A stretch of 9,257 nucleotides of DNA, taken from the NCBI GenBank assembly GCA_002440045.1, contig DJRI01000149.1, positions 1 to 9,257 on the forward strand, read 5' to 3'. Positions 6,944 through 9,257 of the stretch are shown here, piece after piece (positions within the stretch are counted from its first letter, which is position 1; each line of letters starts with the position of its first letter). The notes beneath the pieces are model-generated. The model was given only the letters and a program-made list of their open reading frames with translations, did not search any database and was not told the origin of the DNA. A program made the translations under genes and the position numbers. Origin of the DNA: Ruminococcaceae bacterium UBA6364 (GTDB lineage Bacteria > Bacillota > Clostridia > Oscillospirales > Acutalibacteraceae).

Positions 6944-7792
6944 ATGAAACTTAAATATCTCGGCACCTGCGCCGCAGAGGGCTTTCCGGGAATGTTCTGT
7001 TCCTGCGAAACCTGCGAAAAGGCGCGCCGTCTCGGCGGAAGAAACATAAGAACGCGCTCACAGGCGCTTGTTGACGGAGAGCTTCTTATAGATTTTCCCG
7101 CGGACACATATCTTCACGTTTTAAATTACGGTCTTGATTTAAGAAAAATAAAGGCGTGTATAATTACCCACAGCCACGACGACCACTGTTATGCCTACGA
7201 TTTTCAGTACCGCATGCACGGCTACGCCTATTTCCCCGACGAAAGCAAAAAAGAGCCGCTTGAGGTTTATTCGTCATATGCGACGGGCGCAAAGCTTCGC
7301 AGTTATTTTGCCGCGATATGTATGAACGAAAGCGACAAAAACGCCGTTCACTGCAATAATGTAAGAGCTTTTGAAAGCTTTTTTGCGGACGGATATAAAA
7401 TAACGCCCTTAAAAGCCGACCACGACATAAAGACAGAGCCGCTTATATACATTATCGAAAAAGACAATAAAGCGCTTCTTTATGCGCACGATACGGGATA
7501 TTTTCTTCCCGAGACGTGGGATTACATAGAAAAAAGCAATATCCGTTTTGACTTTGTTTCGCTTGACTGCACATGTATTCTTGACGACGACGCAGTAAGA
7601 AATCACATGGGTCTTAAAACGTGTAAAGAGGTTAAGGACAGGCTTCTTAAAAACAAAAATGCCGACGAAAAAACGGTGTTTTGTGTAAATCACTTTTCGC
7701 ACAACGGCAGGCTCGTTTACGACGACCTTGTTCCGGTTGCCGAAAAACTCGGTTTTAAAGTCTCTTACGACGGCGCAGAGTTTGAATTTTAA
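6944..7792 (+). CDS. MBL-fold metallo-hydrolase, PhnP-like
   Basis: A 282-residue metallo-beta-lactamase-fold hydrolase. The metal site motif THSHDDH (75-81) supplies His76, His78, Asp80 and His81; further ligands are likely His160 (KADHD), Asp183 (AHDTGY) and His250 (VNHFSHNG). An N-terminal CxCxxC (C19, C21, C24) plus His253 reproduces the extra structural zinc site I recall from E. coli PhnP (three Cys and one His). PhnP cleaves phosphoribosyl 1,2-cyclic phosphate, but no phosphonate genes are in this window, so the substrate here is open; a cyclic nucleotide or other phosphodiester is possible. GAGAGG lies eight bases before the ATG. The gap to the RING gene is 34 bp, and to rarA 103 bp with its own regulatory sites. 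Confidence 0.88.
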   Translation: MKLKYLGTCAAEGFPGMFCSCETCEKARRLGGRNIRTRSQALVDGELLIDFPADTYLHVLNYGLDLRKIKACIITHSHDDHCYAYDFQYRMHGYAYFPDESKKEPLEVYSSYATGAKLRSYFAAICMNESDKNAVHCNNVRAFESFFADGYKITPLKADHDIKTEPLIYIIEKDNKALLYAHDTGYFLPETWDYIEKSNIRFDFVSLDCTCILDDDAVRNHMGLKTCKEVKDRLLKNKNADEKTVFCVNHFSHNGRLVYDDLVPVAEKLGFKVSYDGAEFEF

Positions 7793-7820
7793 AAGCGCAA
7801 AAAGTTTATTTTATATCGGT

Positions 7821-7847
7821 TTCGACAAAATTCGACAAAAATCGACA
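7821..7847 (-). promoter_or_regulatory. Three tandem Spo0A-box-like sites
   Basis: The minus strand has TGTCGAA at 7837-7831 and 7827-7821 and TGTCGAT at 7847-7841, in the same orientation and exactly 10 bp apart. The Spo0A consensus is TGTCGAA within TTTGTCGAAA, and paired boxes at 10-bp spacing are known from the abrB promoter. Together the first two form a TTCGACAAAA tandem duplication. The sites lie in the 103-bp gap before rarA and overlap its predicted -35. Binding is inferred. Confidence 0.55.
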
Positions 7848-7860
7848 CGGAAAATAATTT
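7832..7860 (+). promoter_or_regulatory. Possible rarA promoter
   Basis: TCGACA (7832-7837, 5 of 6 to TTGACA), a 17-bp spacer and TAATTT (7855-7860, 4 of 6 to TATAAT). The predicted start is near 7867. The -35 lies inside the Spo0A-like boxes, so a bound regulator could block or recruit polymerase. Confidence 0.4.
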
Positions 7861-7867
7861 AAGGAAC

Positions 7868-7881
7868 GTACCTTTCGGTAC
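7868..7881 (+). other. Small hairpin in the rarA leader
   Basis: GTACC (7868-7872), loop TTTC, GGTAC (7877-7881). A competing shorter pair AAGG (7861-7864)/CCTT (7871-7874) uses the same bases. It lies 14 bases before the rarA start, where no good Shine-Dalgarno exists, so it may influence translation. Confidence 0.4.
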
Positions 7882-7895
7882 ACGGTGTATTTTTT

Positions 7896-9173
7896 ATGAT
7901 GACTCCTCTTGCAGACAGAATCCGCCCCGAAACGCTTGACGATATTGTGGGGCAAACTCATCTTATAGGTGATGGCAAGCCGTTAAGAAATATTATTGAG
8001 TCGGGCGAATTGCCCAACCTCATATTTTACGGTCCGTCGGGAACGGGCAAAACAACGCTTGCCCGAATGATAGCAAAAAAGACGGACCGCGCTTTAAGAA
8101 GGCTTAACTGTACAACCGCAGGAACGCAGGATATTAAAGACATTGTGTCGGAGCTTAACGCTTTTTCTGCGCCTAACGGAATACTTCTTTATCTTGACGA
8201 GATTCAGTATTTCAACAAAAAGCAGCAGCAGACGCTTCTTGAATACATAGAAAACGGCTCTATCACGCTGATAGCTTCAACCACCGAAAACCCGTATTTT
8301 TATGTTTACAGCGCCATTTTAAGCCGCTCGTCGGTGTTTGAGTTTAAATATGTCACGCCTAAAGAGGCTGAAAAAGCCGTAATAAGGGGCTTTAAATTTC
8401 TTGAAAAAGAAAAAAACGAAGAGTTTTTAATTGAAGACGGCGTAACGTCTCACATTGCGTTTGCATGCGGCGGCGACGTCAGAAAATCGCTTAACGCGGT
8501 TGAGCTTTGCGTGCTTTCGGCGCGCCCCCCGAAGGCGGGCGAAAAGCGTTTAATTACGCTCGAAATGGCGCGCGCGCTTACACAAAAAAGCGCCATGCGC
8601 TATGACCGCGAGGGCGACGAGCACTATGACATTCTGTCGGCTTTTCAAAAGTCAATGCGCGGTTCCGACCCCGACGCGGCGCTTCATTACCTTGCAAGGC
8701 TTCTTGAAGCGGGCGATATGACATCTGCAATAAGGCGGCTTTTGGTGTGCGCAAGCGAGGACGTAGGCCTTGCCTATCCAATGATTTTGCCGATTGTAAA
8801 GGCGGCGACCGACATTGCGCTTCAGGTCGGAATGCCCGAAGCACGCATACCCCTTGCCGACGCCGTTGTGCTTGTTGCAAATTCGCCCAAATCAAACACG
8901 GCTTATGCCGCTCTTGATGCGGCGCTTGCCGATATTAAAAACGGAAAAAGCGGACCTATCCCGCGAAATCTTCAAAATAAGCATTTCGACGGCGACGACG
9001 CCAAGGTTAAGGGGCAGTTCTACCTTTATCCGCACGATTACGAAAACAGATGGGTCTATCAGCAATATCTTCCCGACGCACTTCGCGACCGCAAATATTA
9101 CGAGTTCGGCGACAATAAACAGGAACAGGCGGCAAGGGAGTATTGGCAAAAGATTAAAAAGCAAAGATTCTGA
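7896..9173 (+). CDS. rarA: Replication-associated recombination protein A (RarA/MgsA)
   Basis: AAA+ ATPase of the RarA/MgsA/WRNIP1 family, related to clamp-loader subunits, which acts at stalled replication forks. The 425 residues are full length. Visible are LADRIRPETLDDIVGQTHLI at the N-terminus, Walker A GPSGTGKT (46-53), Walker B LLYLDEIQ (97-104), sensor 1 IASTTENP (126-133) and the SAILSRS arginine-finger region (139-145). The C-terminal oligomerisation region runs from SAFQKSMRGSDPDAALHYLA through RRLLVCASEDVGLAYP to LVANSPKSNTAYAALD. The Walker B neighbourhood is DEIQYFNKKQQ where E. coli-type proteins have DEIHRFNKAQQ. The start is the first of two ATGs (7896 and 7899); only a weak GGTG lies upstream. 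No terminator is visible after the stop. Confidence 0.97.
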   Translation: MMTPLADRIRPETLDDIVGQTHLIGDGKPLRNIIESGELPNLIFYGPSGTGKTTLARMIAKKTDRALRRLNCTTAGTQDIKDIVSELNAFSAPNGILLYLDEIQYFNKKQQQTLLEYIENGSITLIASTTENPYFYVYSAILSRSSVFEFKYVTPKEAEKAVIRGFKFLEKEKNEEFLIEDGVTSHIAFACGGDVRKSLNAVELCVLSARPPKAGEKRLITLEMARALTQKSAMRYDREGDEHYDILSAFQKSMRGSDPDAALHYLARLLEAGDMTSAIRRLLVCASEDVGLAYPMILPIVKAATDIALQVGMPEARIPLADAVVLVANSPKSNTAYAALDAALADIKNGKSGPIPRNLQNKHFDGDDAKVKGQFYLYPHDYENRWVYQQYLPDALRDRKYYEFGDNKQEQAAREYWQKIKKQRF

Positions 9174-9242
9174 GAAGCCGTTAGCTGTTAGCGCGCGGCG
9201 TTGCCGCATGAGCCGTTAGCTACGAGCTGTTAGCTGTTAGCC
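9173..9242. repeat. Phased heptamer repeat tract (GTTAGCT family)
   Basis: From 9173 the sequence reads as 7-base units. Clear copies are GTTAGCT (9180-9186), GTTAGCG (9187-9193), GTTAGCT (9215-9221), ACGAGCT (9222-9228), GTTAGCT (9229-9235) and GTTAGCC (9236-9242), all in one 7-base phase. The intervening 9194-9207 holds a GCGGC-GTT-GCCGC hairpin (9195-9207). It starts at the rarA stop codon and looks like a dispersed intergenic repeat rather than a gene; the window ends before its far boundary can be seen. Confidence 0.7.
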
Positions 9243-9257
9243 ATTGTACCCGCTGCG

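Noticed and set aside
9195..9207. GCGGC-GTT-GCCGC hairpin as the rarA terminator
   Set aside because: The stem is short, is not followed by a T-run, and belongs to the heptamer-phased repeat tract.
8578..9219. Several overlapping frames of about 105-134 codons on both strands inside and after rarA
   Set aside because: They are shadows of the RarA C-terminal region, which matches its family to the last residues.

Overview
The window looks like a replication-origin region from a low-to-moderate GC member of the Bacillota, most likely class Clostridia. The evidence is the classic order dnaA-dnaN-yaaA(S4)-recF-remB-gyrB on the minus strand, the presence of remB, strong GGAGG-type ribosome binding sites with TTG starts, and Spo0A-box-like sites that would fit a sporulation-capable lineage. 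The genus cannot be named from what is seen.

Left part (1-5725, minus strand, read right to left): dnaA initiator, a 272-bp spacer, dnaN sliding clamp, a small S4-domain protein, recF, remB and the first ~446 codons of gyrB, which runs off the left edge just before its TOPRIM domain. The genes from dnaN to remB are packed (8-bp gap, 20-bp overlap, 1-bp gap), which points to one transcript. The dnaA-dnaN spacer carries what looks like the unwinding part of oriC: same-strand DnaA-box-like 9-mers, a DnaA-trio-like tract and then an AT-rich stretch, arranged like the Bacillus subtilis basal unwinding system.

Middle (5726-5973): a 248-bp AT-rich divergent spacer with a good promoter for dnaA facing left, a second promoter facing right, and a 22-bp near-palindrome covering the -35 of the rightward promoter.

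Right part (5974-9173, plus strand): a membrane protein with an N-terminal prokaryotic RING-type zinc finger, a PhnP-like metallo-beta-lactamase-fold phosphodiesterase, and the replication-associated AAA+ ATPase RarA/MgsA. A 103-bp gap before rarA holds three head-to-tail TGTCGAA-type Spo0A-box-like sites at exact 10-bp spacing over a possible -35 element. The window ends in an intergenic tract built of phased heptamers (GTTAGCT and variants).

Together the genes cover initiation (DnaA, oriC), the processivity clamp (DnaN), recombination and fork repair (RecF, RarA), supercoiling (GyrB) and matrix regulation (RemB). The points most worth a second look are the divergent DNA-reading residues of DnaA together with non-canonical DnaA boxes, and the possible Spo0A control of rarA. 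No rRNA, tRNA, CRISPR array, insertion sequence or phage gene was seen.
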